The notes under the pieces: generated by a model
The model's input: the letters and a program-made list of their open reading frames with translations, nothing else
The model's database searches: none
What the model was told of the DNA's origin: nothing
Source: RYN-230 sp963814645
Lineage (GTDB): Bacteria > Actinomycetota > Actinomycetes > Streptosporangiales > Streptosporangiaceae
NCBI GenBank assembly: GCA_963814645.1
Contig: CAWFDX010000009.1
Coordinates: forward strand, 248,001-312,000
Length of the DNA: 64,000 nt
Direction of reading: 5' to 3'
Shown: one piece after another, positions 26,828 through 35,506 of the stretch
Layout of the letters: every line of letters begins with the position of its first letter
How positions within the stretch are numbered: position 1 is the stretch's first letter
Position numbers and translations under genes: made by a program

Positions 26828-26900
26828 TTATTACCCGGGGGCTATTACCACGCAGCTGTTACCACACTCTGTTTCCACCACGGGGTTTCCCACCACGGGG
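26828..26900 (-). repeat. Five degenerate ~15-bp tandem repeats in the leader of the ABC-kinase operon
   Basis: Read on the minus strand, five consecutive units of 14-15 bp end just before the Shine-Dalgarno of the fusion gene: CCCCGTGGTGGGAAA, CCCCGTGGTGGAAAC, AGAGTGTGGTAACAG, CTGCGTGGTAATAG and CCCCCGGGTAATAAC. The shared core is GTGGTRA. They lie in the untranslated leader or promoter, not in a conserved coding frame. A cooperative regulator-binding array (for example for the operon's response regulator) is the simplest reading, but an RNA-level role is possible. Confidence 0.6.
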
Positions 26901-26970
26901 AATACAGGGATTACTGCGGCGTAGCCTAACCGGGCCGGCTGGCCGCAGCCAGAGCTGACCACGACTGGCC

Positions 26971-28203
26971 TCAGGCCGGGGTGACCACGTACTGCCGGAG
27001 GCACAGGTCGTGGAACGTCACCGGGCCACGCGGGCCGGGCACATGGTCCACGTTGATGCCGGTCTCCGGCACGCCGCGCAGCTTGAAGCCGTCCAGCAGC
27101 CGGGTGCTGGCGTTCCAGAACGCGCCGGTCCCCCGGTACGCGGCGAGGAACCCGGCCGCGGCGGCCGGGTCGGCGGTGACGATGCTGGCCGCCAGGCCGG
27201 AGGTGCATGCGTTGGCGATCCCGGCCGCCGCGGCCGGGCCGTCCGCCGGGGCGATGGTCACCGTCGCCTCATGCCCGGTGTCCAGCGCCCACTCGTGGCC
27301 GAGCGGGTGGGCGTGCGGCGGCAGCGACGGGGTCACGCCCACGCCACGGACCGCGTCCAGCACGCTGGGCAGCCATTGGTCCCAGACGTCCGAGCAGATC
27401 AGCAGCAGGTTCAGCCGGTTGCACACGCCGAGCCGGTCCAGGCTCGCGACGATCAGCTCGGTAGCCAGCGCCGGGTCGGCCGCCCGGTCCAGGTACAGCA
27501 CGCCGCCGCCGTCGGCGTGGGCCAGCGTGCGCACCCCGCACTCCGCGGCCGCGGCGGCCAGGCGGCGCGTGGTCTCCCCACTGCCGCGCAGGATCACCAG
27601 CGGGATCAGCCCGGGCTGGCGGACCAGTTCGACGGCGGCGTCCCGGTCCGCCGACCGGACCAGCTGCACCGTCCCGGGGTCGAGCCCGGCGGCGGCCAGC
27701 GCGGGCGCGATCACCTCGTCGGCCAGCGCGGCGGCCGACCGGAGCGCGGCGCCGCCGGTGCGCAGCACCCCGGCGTTGCGCGACTTGAGCAGCTGCGAGG
27801 CGATGTCCACGGTCACGTTCGGCCGGGCCTCGAAGTTCGCGCCGATCACGCCGACCGGCACCCGGCGCTCGGTCAGCCGCAGCCCGCCGGGCAGTTCACG
27901 CACCGGCTGGCTGTCCGGCGGGAACGGCGCCTCAGCCAGCAGGCCGAGCTGCCGGGCCATGTCATGCAGCCGGTCCGGGCCGAGGCGCAGCCGGTCCAGC
28001 AGCCCGCGGCCCAGGCCGGCCTGCTCGCCCTCGGCCATGTCGGTCGCGTTAGCGGCCAGGACCGGATCGGCCCGCTCGGTGAGCAGCGTGGCCATGCCGC
28101 GCAGCGCGGCGTCGATGACCGCGTCGGGCGCGGCGGCCAGGCGGCCCGCCGCCGCGGCGGCCGCCTCGCCGCAGCCGGCCACGGCTTTCTGTGCGTCAGA
28201 CAC
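26971..28203 (-). CDS. Divergent gamma-glutamyl phosphate reductase-like aldehyde dehydrogenase
   Basis: 410 residues of the ProA family, which reduces gamma-glutamyl phosphate to glutamate 5-semialdehyde in proline synthesis. Family features: RRVPVGVIGANFEARPNVTV, ILRGSGETTRRLA, catalytic Cys in DRLGVCNRLNLLLI and GAFWNASTRLLDGF. It departs from canonical ProA: the usual IYE/GG-rich substrate segments are changed, and the C-terminus has RGVPETGINVDHVPGPRGPV instead of the GEFG-AEIGIST motif. No proB gene adjoins. It may be a paralogue acting on another acyl phosphate, with the housekeeping proA elsewhere. It diverges from nothing nearby; the ABC-kinase promoter lies downstream. Confidence 0.8.
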   Translation of the reverse strand: MSDAQKAVAGCGEAAAAAAGRLAAAPDAVIDAALRGMATLLTERADPVLAANATDMAEGEQAGLGRGLLDRLRLGPDRLHDMARQLGLLAEAPFPPDSQPVRELPGGLRLTERRVPVGVIGANFEARPNVTVDIASQLLKSRNAGVLRTGGAALRSAAALADEVIAPALAAAGLDPGTVQLVRSADRDAAVELVRQPGLIPLVILRGSGETTRRLAAAAAECGVRTLAHADGGGVLYLDRAADPALATELIVASLDRLGVCNRLNLLLICSDVWDQWLPSVLDAVRGVGVTPSLPPHAHPLGHEWALDTGHEATVTIAPADGPAAAAGIANACTSGLAASIVTADPAAAAGFLAAYRGTGAFWNASTRLLDGFKLRGVPETGINVDHVPGPRGPVTFHDLCLRQYVVTPA

Positions 28204-28245
28204 GAGCCCGAGCCTACTGGGCCGTGTTCACTAAGCCGGGCGCGC

Positions 28246-29202
28246 TTAACCCCAGGACCAGTGGAAGCCGACCACGGAGCGCTCCAGCGACCGCAGGTAC
28301 CGGTGCACCGAGTGCTGGTTGTCCGGCACGACCAGCTCCTGGTCCAGCACCGAGCCTTCCATCCCGTCCCACATCGCCCACCAGACCGCGGCAGGGAGCT
28401 CATCGGGGTGGAACTCGATGCGGATGTCGAAATTCTCCAGCGTGCCCATGACCGCGCGGCGGTACTCCCGCTCCTCGGGGTCGGCCGGGTCGTACTCGTA
28501 ACAGGTCCAGTACTCCAGGGTCAGCGTCTCGCCCAGGTCGAGCGTGCGGGTCAGCGGGATATCGGTGGCATAAAGGTCCCCGATCCGGCGGAACGGCCCG
28601 GGCGGCCCAGCGCAGCCCTGGCCGAGTTCCAGGCTTACCGCGCTGGTGTCATACAGATAGGGAATGGCGTCCAGGCCGTCCACAACGGCCTCGACCACTT
28701 GCATCGTGCGGGTCCGGGTCAGCCTCCGGTCGGCGCCGACGCAGACGTGATCGTGCAGCGAGACCGTCTGGTGCCGGCGTGGGCCGAGTTCGCTGACCAC
28801 CTTGGCCACCGCCCCGGAACGCATCGCCCGCGGCCCGGCCAGCACGGTGATCCGGCCGCTGCCCCGCCACAGCCGCCACAGCCGGTCCTCCTCCTGCGGG
28901 GTGAAACCGAACGCCGCGACGAACAGGCCCAGCGTGGACCGGCTCAGCACCTGGCCGGACAGGGCCCGGCCGACGGTGTCCTTGAGCTGCCGGGCGAGCA
29001 CGTCCGAACTGCCCGTGGCGCGCGGGGCATTCCACAGGTGATGTGCGAGCACATTGGCCACCGCCAGGTGGTTGATCGCGCCGGGCCGGGTGCGTTCCGC
29101 GCGCGATTCCCACAATTGCCGGTACCGCCCGGGGCGCAGCAGTAATTCGTGCAGGTAGCGCCCGGCGGCCTGGCGGCCTGCGGTGAGCTGCGGCTCTGTC
29201 AC
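28246..29202 (-). CDS. Conserved actinobacterial protein of unknown function
   Basis: 318 residues; I do not recognise a named family. The N-terminal helical half (VLARQLKDTVGRALSGQVLS, RSTLGLFVAAFGFTPQEEDR, LWRLWRGSG) looks like the small helical region seen in regulator-like actinobacterial proteins. The C-terminal half is beta-rich and acidic (LGETLTLEYWTCYEYDPADP, IRIEFHPDELPAAVWWAMWD, GFHWSWG). There is no signal peptide or membrane segment. GTG 29202 has GAGG 6 nt upstream and is preferred to TTG 29214. It lies 42 bp upstream of the ProA-like gene on the same strand, so the two may be cotranscribed. Confidence 0.65.
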   Translation of the reverse strand: MTEPQLTAGRQAAGRYLHELLLRPGRYRQLWESRAERTRPGAINHLAVANVLAHHLWNAPRATGSSDVLARQLKDTVGRALSGQVLSRSTLGLFVAAFGFTPQEEDRLWRLWRGSGRITVLAGPRAMRSGAVAKVVSELGPRRHQTVSLHDHVCVGADRRLTRTRTMQVVEAVVDGLDAIPYLYDTSAVSLELGQGCAGPPGPFRRIGDLYATDIPLTRTLDLGETLTLEYWTCYEYDPADPEEREYRRAVMGTLENFDIRIEFHPDELPAAVWWAMWDGMEGSVLDQELVVPDNQHSVHRYLRSLERSVVGFHWSWG

Positions 29203-29313
29203 AATCTGCCTCAATCAACGCATTGCGAACTTACTGCGACTTACCCGCTCTAGCCTATGACGCAGATCTCGCCGGGGGGGTATGGGCTACGGGCGAGACG
29301 GCGACAGGGGGAC

Positions 29314-29350
29314 CGGGGGGGCGGGCAGCCGCAGGCGGACCGCCCCCCCG
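29314..29350 (-). terminator. G7/C7 hairpin downstream of the GNAT gene
   Basis: Nine-bp arms (29314-29322 and 29342-29350) of C, seven G, C pair exactly around a 19-nt loop, ~30 bp beyond the stop of the GNAT gene. There is no T-run, as is usual for actinobacterial terminators. The same ~180-bp interval (29203-29381) has no gene. Confidence 0.5.
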
Positions 29351-29381
29351 ACCGCCGGGGGGCCGCTCAGCCCAGCGCCGC

Positions 29382-30263
29382 TCAGAACAGAACCGAGGCC
29401 AGCGTGGCCACCTCGGTGAAACCGACCTTCTGGTAGACCGCCCGGGCGGGCGCGTTGAAGTCGTTCACGTACAGCGACACCACCGGCGCGACCGAGTGCA
29501 GCGCCTCCTGCACCACCGCCGCCATGCCGGCCACCGCCAGGCCGCGGCCACGCAGATCCGGCCGCACCCAGACGCCCTGGACCTGGCACGCGTGCGGGGT
29601 GACCGCGCCGATCTCCGCCTTGAACATCACCCGGCCGTCCTCGATCCGGGCGAACGCCCGGCCCAGCCCGATCAGCTCGGCCACCCGGGCCCGGTAGGCG
29701 GCGCCGCCGTCCGGGCCGAGCGGCGACACCCCGACCTCTTCGGTGAACATGGCTACCGAGGCGGGCAGCAGCACGTCCAGCTCCTCCGGCCGGACCCGGC
29801 GCAGCCGCGGGTCGGGCGCGGCGCGCGGCGGCCCGGAAATGGCCATCACCGGCTGGCTGGCCCGGATCTCCCGCGGCTCAGCCCAGTACGGGCGGAGCAG
29901 CTGCCACATCTGCAGGACCGCGTCGGCGGGCCCGACGATTGACGAGCACCGCCTGCCCTGCATCCGGGCCCGGCTGGCGAACGTGGTCGCCGCCGCCTCG
30001 GTGGCCGCCACCGGGACCAGGTTGGCGCCCGCGTAGCAGGCCGAGATCAGCTTGCCGCCGGGCAGGAAGCCCCACATCTGGCCGCCCAGCCGGACCGGGT
30101 CGAGGCCAGCCTCGCGGACCCGGGAACTGACGAAGACGTTCACCACCGGGTCGCGGTCGCACAACTCCAGCACATCGCCGAGGTCGCGGTCGTTGAGCAG
30201 GCGCAGCGACGAGGACCGCAGCGCCTTGGTGCGCAGCACCCTTCCAGGGTAGCGGGCGGTCAT
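29382..30263 (-). CDS. DUF4081 + GNAT N-acetyltransferase
   Basis: 293 residues. The N-terminal DUF4081 region (LRLLNDRDLGDVLELCDRDP, VRLGGQMWGFLPGGKLISAC) is fused to a C-terminal GNAT domain (MFKAEIGAVTPHACQVQGVW, VRPDLRGRGLAVAGMAAVVQ with the acetyl-CoA P-loop RxxGxG-like RGRGLA, then LYVNDFNAPARAVYQKVGF). Proteins with this architecture often sit beside ispG/proS in actinobacteria. Here the gene is on the same strand but 12 kb away from ispG, on the far side of the IS region. ATG 30263 has GGAGG upstream. The acetyl acceptor is unknown. Confidence 0.85.
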   Translation of the reverse strand: MTARYPGRVLRTKALRSSSLRLLNDRDLGDVLELCDRDPVVNVFVSSRVREAGLDPVRLGGQMWGFLPGGKLISACYAGANLVPVAATEAAATTFASRARMQGRRCSSIVGPADAVLQMWQLLRPYWAEPREIRASQPVMAISGPPRAAPDPRLRRVRPEELDVLLPASVAMFTEEVGVSPLGPDGGAAYRARVAELIGLGRAFARIEDGRVMFKAEIGAVTPHACQVQGVWVRPDLRGRGLAVAGMAAVVQEALHSVAPVVSLYVNDFNAPARAVYQKVGFTEVATLASVLF

Positions 30264-30319
30264 CGGCAGCGCCTCCCTCAGCTGGGTTGGCCGGGGGGCC
30301 AGCCCCGGGCTAGCACTGC

Positions 30320-31879
30320 TCAGCCGGACGCCGACGGCGGCGACAGCGCCGGGCAGGTGGCGTTGACCAGCCCCGGCTTGGTGGGCAGCGCCCCGGTGGC
30401 CAGGTACCGGTTCAGGTAGCCGTTCACGCAACTGTTCGGCGGCTGAGCCAGCGACTGCCCGTGATTGCCGCCGCCTTCCACCACGACCATCCGGGCGGTC
30501 GGCAGCAGCCGGTGCGCAACCTGCGCGCCCGCGTAGGGCGTGGCCGCGTCCAGGGTGCCCTGGATCATCAGGATGCCGGGCAGCCCGGCCCCCTTGATCT
30601 GCAGTGGCCGGGCCGGCCCGTGCACCGGCCAGAACGCGCAGGAGGCGTTGAACCACGCGTTGTCCCAGGCCTGGAACGGCGCGGTGCGGTACACCTTGCG
30701 CGTGTCGGAGTTCCAGAACGACCAGCTCCGCGGCCAGTTCACGTCACTGCACTCGACCGCGTTGTAGACCGCGAACTCATTCTCACTTTGAACGCCCTCA
30801 GCCTGGTACTGGCTCACGATCTGCGCGGTGGATCCGCCGTGCAGGTAACTGGACAGCGCCGCGGCCAGCCCGGGCCACAGACTGTTGCTGTACCCGCCCT
30901 GCAGGAACGTGTCGTCGAAGTCGTCCGCGCCGATCGTCCCGTCCACCGGGTGGGCCTGCAGCCGGGCCCGGGCCCGGTACCAGGCCGCCTGCACCTGGGC
31001 CCGGGTGGTGCCGAGATGGAAGCTGGCGTTGTTCGCGGCGACCCAGGCGAAGAACGCCTCGAACCGGCCCTGGAACGCGTAGTCCTGGGAGATGTTGTCG
31101 GCGTACCAGGCGCCGGCCGGGTTGACTACCGAGTCCAGCACCATCCGGCGCAGCCGGTGCGGGAACAGGGTGGCGTAGACCTGGCCCAGGTAGGTGCCGT
31201 AGGAGTAGCCGAAGTAGCTGATCGTCGGGACGCCGAGCGCGGCCCGGATCGAGTTCATGTCCCGGGCCGAGTCCGCCGTGGTCAGGTACGGCAGCAGCCA
31301 GCCGTAGCGCTGCTGGCAGTCCGCCGCATAACTGCGCGCCCGGTTGACCAGGACCTGCTCGGCACTGGCGTTCGATGGAATGTAGTTGGGTCTGAGGCCG
31401 GTGAAGAACGTCGGGTCACAGGTCAGCGCCGGGACGCTGGCGCCGACGCCGCGCGGGTCGAAGCCGATGATGTTGTAGTCGGCGGCCACCTGCGGGTCGA
31501 GCCCCTGCGCGACGAAGGCGGCCAGGCCGCGCCCGGAGCCGCCCGGGCCGCCCGGGTTGACCAGCAGATCGCCCTGCTGCTGGCTGGCGGGCGCGGTGGC
31601 CGCCACCTTGGTCAGCGCCAGGGTGATCTTCCGGCCGGCCGGCTTGGCGTAGTTCAGCGGCACCTGGAGGCTGGCGCACTGCATGCTGGCCCCCTGGACC
31701 AGGCAGCTATGCCAGTGCGGCGAGCCGGTCACCGGCCGGGCCGCGCCCCGGGCGGCACCGGGGCTGGCCGCGGGTGAGCCGCTGCTGCCGGTGCTGCTGG
31801 CGGTCGCGCTGCACCCCGCCACGGCCAGCAGCGCGCAACTCGCGGTGATCCGGGTCAGCCGGCGCAACAATGTCAGCAC
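30320..31879 (-). CDS. Secreted alpha/beta-hydrolase, tripeptidyl aminopeptidase-like lipoprotein
   Basis: 519 residues. A lipoprotein signal ends LLAVAGCSA. The alpha/beta-hydrolase core has LLVNPGGPGGSGRGL (oxyanion region), YNIIGFDPRGVGAS, nucleophile Ser in YFGYSYGTYLGQVYA, acid in MIQGTLDAATP and His in VVEGGGNHG, followed by the TAP-like C-terminal segment (CVNGYLNRYLATGALP). Secreted homologues in Streptomyces cleave N-terminal tripeptides or act as proteases/esterases. GTG 31879 is favoured over the upstream GTG 31906 because GGATGAG precedes it. It stands alone between two transport clusters. Confidence 0.88.
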   Translation of the reverse strand: MLTLLRRLTRITASCALLAVAGCSATASSTGSSGSPAASPGAARGAARPVTGSPHWHSCLVQGASMQCASLQVPLNYAKPAGRKITLALTKVAATAPASQQQGDLLVNPGGPGGSGRGLAAFVAQGLDPQVAADYNIIGFDPRGVGASVPALTCDPTFFTGLRPNYIPSNASAEQVLVNRARSYAADCQQRYGWLLPYLTTADSARDMNSIRAALGVPTISYFGYSYGTYLGQVYATLFPHRLRRMVLDSVVNPAGAWYADNISQDYAFQGRFEAFFAWVAANNASFHLGTTRAQVQAAWYRARARLQAHPVDGTIGADDFDDTFLQGGYSNSLWPGLAAALSSYLHGGSTAQIVSQYQAEGVQSENEFAVYNAVECSDVNWPRSWSFWNSDTRKVYRTAPFQAWDNAWFNASCAFWPVHGPARPLQIKGAGLPGILMIQGTLDAATPYAGAQVAHRLLPTARMVVVEGGGNHGQSLAQPPNSCVNGYLNRYLATGALPTKPGLVNATCPALSPPSASG

Positions 31880-31931
31880 TAACTCATCCTGCCCGATGTG
31901 TCGCACCGCACGGGCCGGATCGCCAACCCGG

Positions 31932-32783
31932 TCAGCTCGCCTGCTGCTGGCCCTCCTGCTGCTGGCGTTCCTGGCGCTGGCGCTCCTCCAGGGCCCGCCG
32001 GTACTCCTCGATCACGATGTCGTTCAGTTCCTGGACCGAGGTGTCGCCGGCCATCTTGTCGAACGTGATCTCGCCGTGCTGCAGCAGGTTGATCCGGTCG
32101 CACACCTCGATCGCCTGCCCGTAGTTGTGCATGATCAGGATCATCGAGACCTCGCCCTGGCGCTTGAGGTCCTTGATCAGCTCCAGGATCATCGCGCCTT
32201 CCTTGGCGCCCATCGCGGCCAGCGGCTCGTCCAGCAGCAGCACCTTGGCGGCGGAGGTCACCGCCCGGGCCACCGCGATGGCCTGCCGCTGGCCGCCGGA
32301 GAGCCTGGCCACCGGGGCGTCCACCGACGGGATGTTCACCCCGATCCGGTCCAGCTGCTCTTTGGTGGTGCGCTTCATGCTCCGGTTGGACAGCAGCCGG
32401 AACCTGGTCCGCTCCCGGTTCAGGAACATGTTCTGGTAGACGGTCAGCTCGTTGATCAGCGCCAGGTCCTGGTACACGGTGTCGATGCCGACCGCACGGG
32501 CCTCGTCCACCGTCTTGAACGAGACTTCCTTGCCCTCCAGGATGATCTTGCCGGAGGTGGGCGGCTGGAAACCACAGAGGATCTTGATCAGGGTGGACTT
32601 GCCCGCACCGTTGTCACCCAGCAGCCCGAGCACCTCGCCCTGGGCCACGTGCAGGTTCACGTCGTGCAGCGCGCGGACCGCGCCGAACCGCTTGCTGATG
32701 TGCTCGGCCCGGAGCACGTCGCCCTGGGCATCGGCCACCGCCCCGCCGGTCGTGGCCGGGGTCGGGGTTGGCTCTGCCGACAT
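31932..32783 (-). CDS. Sugar ABC transporter ATPase (single domain)
   Basis: 283 residues. Walker A LGDNGAGKST, Q-loop VYQDLALINELTVYQN, signature LSGGQ, Walker B VLLLDEPLAAMG and H-loop LIMHNYGQAIEVCD. It ends in a Q/E/R-rich tail (RRALEERQRQERQQQEGQQQ). One ABC domain instead of the tandem pair of RbsA; single-domain versions pair with ribose-type permeases in actinobacteria and act as homodimers. ATG 32783 overlaps the permease stop by one base (TAATG). Confidence 0.93.
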   Translation of the reverse strand: MSAEPTPTPATTGGAVADAQGDVLRAEHISKRFGAVRALHDVNLHVAQGEVLGLLGDNGAGKSTLIKILCGFQPPTSGKIILEGKEVSFKTVDEARAVGIDTVYQDLALINELTVYQNMFLNRERTRFRLLSNRSMKRTTKEQLDRIGVNIPSVDAPVARLSGGQRQAIAVARAVTSAAKVLLLDEPLAAMGAKEGAMILELIKDLKRQGEVSMILIMHNYGQAIEVCDRINLLQHGEITFDKMAGDTSVQELNDIVIEEYRRALEERQRQERQQQEGQQQAS

Positions 32784-33823
32784 TAGTTCCTCCCTGAGGC
32801 TCGCAGCCGGGCCAGCCGGACGTTGGCGATCATGGAAAGCAGGATGGCCAGCCCGAAGACGATGTTCAGCGGGTTGGCGCTGATCCCGGCAACGTTGAGG
32901 CCGTTGATGAGGGTGGCCAGCACGATCGAGCCGAGGAACGCGCCGAGGATCGTGCCGGACCCGCCAAGCATCGCGGTGCCGCCGATGACCGCCGCCGTCA
33001 CCGCGTAGAACATCGGCTGATAGCCGCCGGCGCTCGGGTCGATCGTGTTGGTGTAGAAGGCGTTCTGCAGCCCGCACAGCGCGCCCAGCACCGCGGTCAT
33101 CATGAAAGCCCCGTACTTGATCCGGCCGGTCTTGATGCCCGCCTCCCGGGCACCCAGCGCGTTCCCGCCGGTCGCGATGGTGTACAGGCCCCACCTGGTC
33201 CGGTTCAGCACCACGAAGAAGAACGCGGCGATCAAGACCGCCCAGATGAACTGGGACCACGGCGCCGCGCCGATCCACCGGCCGGGGTTAATGGTGGCGG
33301 TGGGGATGTTGGCCGGGTAGGCGTGCGACGTGGTCAGGGTGAGACCCCAGAGGATGAAGCCGGTGCCCAGCGTGGTGATGAACGAGGGCAGGCCCATGGT
33401 GACGGTGAGGAAGCCGTTGCACCAGCCGGCGATCAGGCCGAAGACCAGCGAGAGGATGATCCCCAGCGCCACCGGGAAGTGGTAGAAGTCGATCAGGTAG
33501 TGCATCAGGAACGGCGCGAACATATAGACGAAGCCGACCGACAGGTCGATCTCCCCGCAGATCAGCAGGAAGACCTCGCCACAGGCGATGATGATGATCG
33601 GCGCCGCGGTCTCGGACAGCAGGTTGGACAGGTTCGTCTGGCTGACGAACGTCGAGTTGTACCTGATGCCGAAGTAGAGCACCAGCACCAAAGCGACCAC
33701 GAAGACCGTCGCCTCGCGCTGCCGGGCCAGCGCGTTCAGCCCGGCACGGAGCGGGCCCGGTGCACCGCGCGCCGGCGGGGGCGGCGTCGCGGTCTGCGGT
33801 GTGCGCTCAGTGACATCGCTCAT
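32783..33823 (-). CDS. Sugar ABC transporter permease (RbsC/XylH type)
   Basis: 346 residues, about ten membrane helices. Signatures: IACGEVFLLICGEIDLSVGF, LTVTMGLPSFITTLGTGFIL, LNRTRWGLYTIATGGNALGA, AREAGIKTGRIKYGAFMMTA and AVTAAVIGGTAMLGGSGTIL. It pairs with the adjacent single-domain ATPase and with the binding protein encoded ~107 bp upstream. The gap between binding-protein and permease genes (33824-33930) contains no gene. Confidence 0.93.
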   Translation of the reverse strand: MSDVTERTPQTATPPPPARGAPGPLRAGLNALARQREATVFVVALVLVLYFGIRYNSTFVSQTNLSNLLSETAAPIIIIACGEVFLLICGEIDLSVGFVYMFAPFLMHYLIDFYHFPVALGIILSLVFGLIAGWCNGFLTVTMGLPSFITTLGTGFILWGLTLTTSHAYPANIPTATINPGRWIGAAPWSQFIWAVLIAAFFFVVLNRTRWGLYTIATGGNALGAREAGIKTGRIKYGAFMMTAVLGALCGLQNAFYTNTIDPSAGGYQPMFYAVTAAVIGGTAMLGGSGTILGAFLGSIVLATLINGLNVAGISANPLNIVFGLAILLSMIANVRLARLRASGRN

Positions 33824-33930
33824 GTCGACTCCAGATTCCCTTCGCTCACCACATCAATCGGCGGCAGGACAGACTGGCGCTTTCTATGCCAGTCTGCCCC
33901 GCCGCCGGACTTACCTGCTAGCCGGGGCCG

Positions 33931-35085
33931 TCACGTGCTCGTGGTGGCCGTCGGGTTGCTGATCGCTCCCGACGGGCGCGCGATGTACTTCTGCGCCGCG
34001 GTCGAGCCCTGGAACCGGCTGCTCTTGCTGTACGGCGGGGCGTTCGACTTGGTGATGAACGTCAGGCCGGTGTCGGTGTCCGATGGGCTAATCGTGCCGC
34101 CCGAGATGTTGTACAGGTAGGTGTACAGCGTGGGCAGGAAGCCCTGCAGGTACGGGTCCTGATAGATGGTGAAGTCGGTCTTCCCGGCCGTGATGTTGGA
34201 CAGCGTGGTCGGGGTGGTGTCGAATCCACCGTTCGGGATGGTCAGGCCCTCGGTGGACAGCGCCTCACCGAGCAGTTCGGTCGAGCCCGCGTCCACTGCG
34301 AACGCGCCCTTGACCGTCTTGTGCCCGCTCAGGAACGCCTTCTCCGCGGACAGTTCCTGGCCGGTGGCCGCGCCGGTGGCCACTTCGTGCACGGTGTAGG
34401 AGCTGCCGAGCACGGAGACCGCACCGTCGTACCGGGGCTGGATGTTGCCCGAGCCCGGGGTCGCGATGAAGATGGCGATTTCACCGCCGCCCGGGATCAG
34501 GCTCTTGATCCGGGCCCCCAGCTGCTGGCCGGAGATGTACAGCGCCTGGCCGACGTAGGCCAGCCGGTTCGTGCCGATGTTCGGGACGCCCTTGACGACG
34601 AGCCCGTCGGCGTTGTAGCTGAGCACCGGGATGCCGGCGTTCATCGCGTTCTTCACCGGGGTGGTGAACGACGTGGCGTCGATCCCGGCGTAGAAGATCC
34701 CGGCCGCCTTGGCCGCGATCGCGGTGTTGAAGTAGCTGACCATCTCAGACGCGAGCGAGGTCTGCGAGCCGCCCCACTTCGGGGTGGGCAGGCCGAGCAA
34801 CGCCGCCGCGTCCTGGAAGCCGTACTGAGTCGGCACGAAGAACGGGTTCGTCGTCACGTGGTTGACGTACCAGAACTGCCAGGCCGGCGTCTTCGGGAAG
34901 TTGCCGGCCACGTTCTTGGCCGCCGCGCCGCTCGGCGTGCTGGACGAGCACGCCGCGAGAAGCCCGGCCGCGGCCGCCGAGGCACTGACCAATCCGGCGC
35001 TGCTGAGCAGCCGGCGACGGGTGGGCCCGTCCTTCATGTTCAGTGTCTGGATGGCTTCGTCAACCGTGGGGTCGATCTTCTTCAT
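33931..35085 (-). CDS. Sugar ABC transporter substrate-binding lipoprotein
   Basis: 384 residues. The signal has twin arginines (GPTRRRLLSSAGLV) and a lipobox LLAACSS, so export is probably by Tat with lipid anchoring. The periplasmic-binding type 1 fold shows WQFWYVNHVTTNPFFVPTQY, AGIFYAGIDATSFTTPVKNA, GIPVLSYNADGL, GEIAIFIATPGSGNIQPRYD and TDFTIYQDPYLQGFLPTLYT. The ligand is not identifiable. ATG 35085 has GGAGG 8 nt upstream. It is the first gene of the importer operon and diverges from deoR across 421 bp. Confidence 0.92.
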   Translation of the reverse strand: MKKIDPTVDEAIQTLNMKDGPTRRRLLSSAGLVSASAAAAGLLAACSSSTPSGAAAKNVAGNFPKTPAWQFWYVNHVTTNPFFVPTQYGFQDAAALLGLPTPKWGGSQTSLASEMVSYFNTAIAAKAAGIFYAGIDATSFTTPVKNAMNAGIPVLSYNADGLVVKGVPNIGTNRLAYVGQALYISGQQLGARIKSLIPGGGEIAIFIATPGSGNIQPRYDGAVSVLGSSYTVHEVATGAATGQELSAEKAFLSGHKTVKGAFAVDAGSTELLGEALSTEGLTIPNGGFDTTPTTLSNITAGKTDFTIYQDPYLQGFLPTLYTYLYNISGGTISPSDTDTGLTFITKSNAPPYSKSSRFQGSTAAQKYIARPSGAISNPTATTST

Positions 35086-35506
35086 CTATCTACCTCCAGG
35101 AGAATTTCTCAGTGCTCGGCGTGACGCCACGGCGCGGCGCGCCGGGGTGAGCGAAGGTTGGGACATCCGCCTGGCGGCCATAGCCAGCGGTAGGTGCGGC
35201 AGCCCGGACAGCGAACCATAGTCCGTGTCGCGCATCGCGGCTGCCTCGAATCCTTGTCGTAAGCCAAGGCTGGGCGACCGCGGAGCGCCGGTGCTCAGCC
35301 ACACTCGGGGCATCCCAGAAGGGCTGCTAGGCCCCCTAGTTAGCGCTATCAATCGGGTAGATCGACGCGGTGCACCCCTTGCTGGAGCCTTAAGCTAAAA
35401 CACACAGAGTCGATCGTCAACGAACAAGATATAAAGATCCGATTCCGGCGTCATCACAGGTCGGCTGCGCGCACTGCAGTTGCCCAGGGGGTAAGGAAGG
35501 TCAAGG
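35086..35506. promoter_or_regulatory. Divergent control region between importer operon and DeoR gene
   Basis: 421 bp without a gene. The deoR-proximal part is locally A/T-rich (35394-35440) and contains AACGAACAAGATATAAAG at about 35420-35437, which has the AACGAACA look of DeoR-family half-sites next to a TATAAA-like box. The rest is ordinary GC-rich sequence. Operator and promoter calls are inferences from motif appearance and position. Confidence 0.4.
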
